A DNA stretch of 7,706 nt, from contig QAKW01000063.1 in NCBI GenBank assembly GCA_003343605.1, positions 1-7,706 on the forward strand, in the 5' to 3' direction. Under the pieces are notes generated by a model. That model did no database searches and was not told the DNA's origin. It worked only from the letters and a program-made list of their open reading frames with translations. This document shows, one piece after another, positions 6,810 through 7,706 of this stretch (the stretch's first letter is position 1; each line of letters starts with the position of its first letter). The DNA is from Clostridiales bacterium (GTDB lineage: Bacteria; Bacillota; Clostridia; Oscillospirales; QAKW01). A program made the position numbers and the translations under genes.

Positions 6810-7079
6810 TTGAAAGAACGTGAAGCCGCCCCGGCCGTGATAAAAAAGCCGGAGCACGAGGCGGAAAGGCTGAGCTGCATTTATCTTGCAGAAGGCTGCA
6901 GATGCAAGATTCTGCGGGTACAGAAATGTTTGGGAGGCGCCTGTACGTTTTGCCGGGACGAAAGAGCAGAGCAGGAATCCAAAAGGCGGTGGCTGCAGCG
7001 CATGAACAATATAAATCCGGATAACCAGGCAAAAATTGCCGGGACTTATTTTGGGGGCAGAATGCCCTGGAAGGAGTAA
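6810..7079 (+). CDS. Small six-cysteine protein of unknown function
   Basis: I cannot name this gene. From TTG at 6810 it encodes 89 residues. A charged N-terminus (about 1-20) precedes a cysteine cluster at 23, 30, 32, 40, 45 and 48 (SCIYLAEGCRCKIL, then KCLGGACTFCRDE). A charged, probably helical stretch (about 49-70) leads to a conserved-looking end (IAGTYFGGRMPWKE). The Cys-X-Cys and paired cysteines suggest a metal-binding module. From memory, clostridial genomes carry similar unnamed small proteins with a GCxCKIL-like cysteine block and a YYGGKKPW-like end. The start is inferred: the in-frame ATG at 6708 lies within the promoter, and AAAGG/CAGGG (6793-6802) sits before the TTG. It ends four bases before carD, so the two form one unit. 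Confidence 0.7.
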   Translation: MKEREAAPAVIKKPEHEAERLSCIYLAEGCRCKILRVQKCLGGACTFCRDERAEQESKRRWLQRMNNINPDNQAKIAGTYFGGRMPWKE

Positions 7080-7083
7080 GGAT

Positions 7084-7596
7084 ATGATCAGGATTCATGA
7101 TATGGTATTATACGGTGCGCACGGCGTATGTGAAGTAGAAGATACCACGGTGAAAAAAGTGGGGGATCGGGAAATCCATTATTTTATACTCAAGCCGGTA
7201 TACGACCGGTCTTCTACTGTTTACGTTCCGGCCGATAATGAAGAACTGATTGGTAAAATCAGGCGTATATTATCAGCCGAAGAGATTTATGAGATCATCC
7301 GCACCATGCCGGATGAAGATCTGCTTTGGATTGAGAATGAGACGGAACGCCGAAAAGCTTTTAACGATATTCTCAGCTCCGGGGACCGCAACCAGCTGAT
7401 CCGGCTGATTAAAACGCTTTATTTTCGCCAGCAGGAGCGTAAAGAGCATAAAAAGAATCTGTTGATGTCGGATGAAAAGCTGATGAAAGATGCGGAACGG
7501 ATTCTCTATGAGGAATTTGCCTATGTACTGCACATCGAGCGCGATCAGGTGCTGCCGTTTATTACGGAACAGATTGAAGCGGGAAAATCGCAGTGA
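7084..7596 (+). CDS. CarD-family transcriptional regulator
   Basis: CarD-type proteins bind the RNA polymerase beta subunit and the upstream edge of the transcription bubble, tuning open-complex stability, often at rRNA and stress promoters. The 170-residue product has the N-terminal Tudor-like RNA-polymerase-interaction domain (about 1-60; HDMVLYGAHGVCEV, then YFILKPV and TVYVPADN). A helical C-terminal domain follows (about 65-168) with Trp82, in a position that plausibly corresponds to the DNA-wedging Trp of mycobacterial CarD, and the SSGDRNQLIRLIKTLYFRQ helix. The ATG at 7084 is chosen because AAGGAG (7071-7076) precedes it and the conserved domain begins there; upstream in-frame codons overlap the previous gene. 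It is cotranscribed with the six-cysteine gene. Targets cannot be read from the sequence. Confidence 0.92.
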   Translation: MIRIHDMVLYGAHGVCEVEDTTVKKVGDREIHYFILKPVYDRSSTVYVPADNEELIGKIRRILSAEEIYEIIRTMPDEDLLWIENETERRKAFNDILSSGDRNQLIRLIKTLYFRQQERKEHKKNLLMSDEKLMKDAERILYEEFAYVLHIERDQVLPFITEQIEAGKSQ

Positions 7597-7620
7597 TTCT
7601 GTGAAAAGATTGTATGGATG

Positions 7621-7657
7621 AAAAAAATCGGAGCAGGCGTAACGCCTGCTCCGATTT
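7621..7657. terminator. Strong terminator of the tRNA gene, shared with carD
   Basis: A perfect 15-bp stem (7625-7639 with 7643-7657) has a three-base loop. On the minus strand it starts at the tRNA's final A and is followed by a run of seven T (including stem bases), a textbook intrinsic terminator. On the plus strand the stem is followed only by a short TTT, so for carD it is probably a weaker terminator. Confidence 0.88.
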
Positions 7658-7706
7658 GGTGGGCCATCAGGGACTCGAACCCCGGACCAACCGGTTATGA
7701 GCCGGT
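7657..7706 (-). tRNA. tRNA with CAU anticodon, probably tRNA-Ile2 (partial at right edge)
   Basis: Read on the minus strand, the window holds tRNA positions 27 to the CCA end: anticodon stem ACCGG/CCGGT, loop CTCATAA with anticodon CAT (plus-strand 7697-7699), a five-base variable loop, T-arm CGGGG-TTCGAGT-CCCTG, acceptor strand ATGGCCC, discriminator A and an encoded CCA (7657-7659). The anticodon stem lacks the three G-C pairs of initiator tRNA. The acceptor strand has G68 and G69, which imply C5-G68 and C4-G69, pairs associated with lysidine-modified tRNA-Ile2 recognition by TilS; the CTCATAA loop also suits it. Elongator tRNA-Met remains possible, and the D-arm lies outside the window. 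Confidence 0.9.

Noticed and set aside
7036..7083. Upstream ATG for the CarD-family protein
   Set aside because: It overlaps the six-cysteine gene, adds 16 residues not expected in CarD proteins, and the ATG at 7084 has a good ribosome binding site.
7657..7706. Initiator tRNA-fMet
   Set aside because: The anticodon stem lacks the GGG/CCC run of initiator tRNAs and the acceptor end begins with paired G-C (position 72 is C).

Overview
This window looks like a chromosomal housekeeping segment from a Clostridia-class Firmicute, possibly of the Ruminococcaceae/Oscillospiraceae type. That placement is an inference. It rests on strong AGGAGG-type ribosome binding sites, a DUF1540 cysteine-rich protein, a Gram-positive type CarD-family regulator, the rnhB-yraN order, the tig-clpP-clpX order and a roughly balanced base composition. 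I see no insertion sequence, integrase, phage gene or CRISPR array.

Layout from left to right. The 3' end of rnhB (RNase HII) runs in from the left edge and is followed at one base by yraN (UPF0102). yraN overlaps the start of an M19 dipeptidase by four bases. A bidirectional terminator (1599-1624) closes this group and also serves the only minus-strand protein gene, a 54-residue DUF1540 protein (1631-1795). A 70-base divergent region then leads to a COG1768-like metallophosphoesterase that starts with TTG. A strong sigma-A-type promoter overlaps its stop codon and drives tig-clpP-clpX-yfbR. These encode trigger factor, the Clp protease peptidase, its ATPase, and an HD-domain 5'-deoxynucleotidase. 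A terminator-like hairpin lies between clpP and clpX.

The 159 bases from 6651 to 6809 hold a near-consensus extended -10 promoter and a leader with a terminator-like hairpin. They precede a two-gene unit: a small unnamed six-cysteine protein and a CarD-family RNA-polymerase-binding protein. At the right edge, on the minus strand, is the 3' two-thirds of a CAU-anticodon tRNA, probably the lysidine-type tRNA-Ile2. Its strong terminator also closes the carD unit.

Functionally, the central operon groups co-translational folding (trigger factor), ATP-dependent proteolysis (ClpXP) and dNMP hydrolysis (YfbR). The points most worth a second look are the Lys/Ala-rich tail on trigger factor, the clpP/clpX intergenic terminator, the structured leader and two-codon mini-ORF before the six-cysteine gene, that unnamed family's pairing with carD, and two inverted repeats next to start sites. 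No undescribed multi-gene defence or mobile system is evident.
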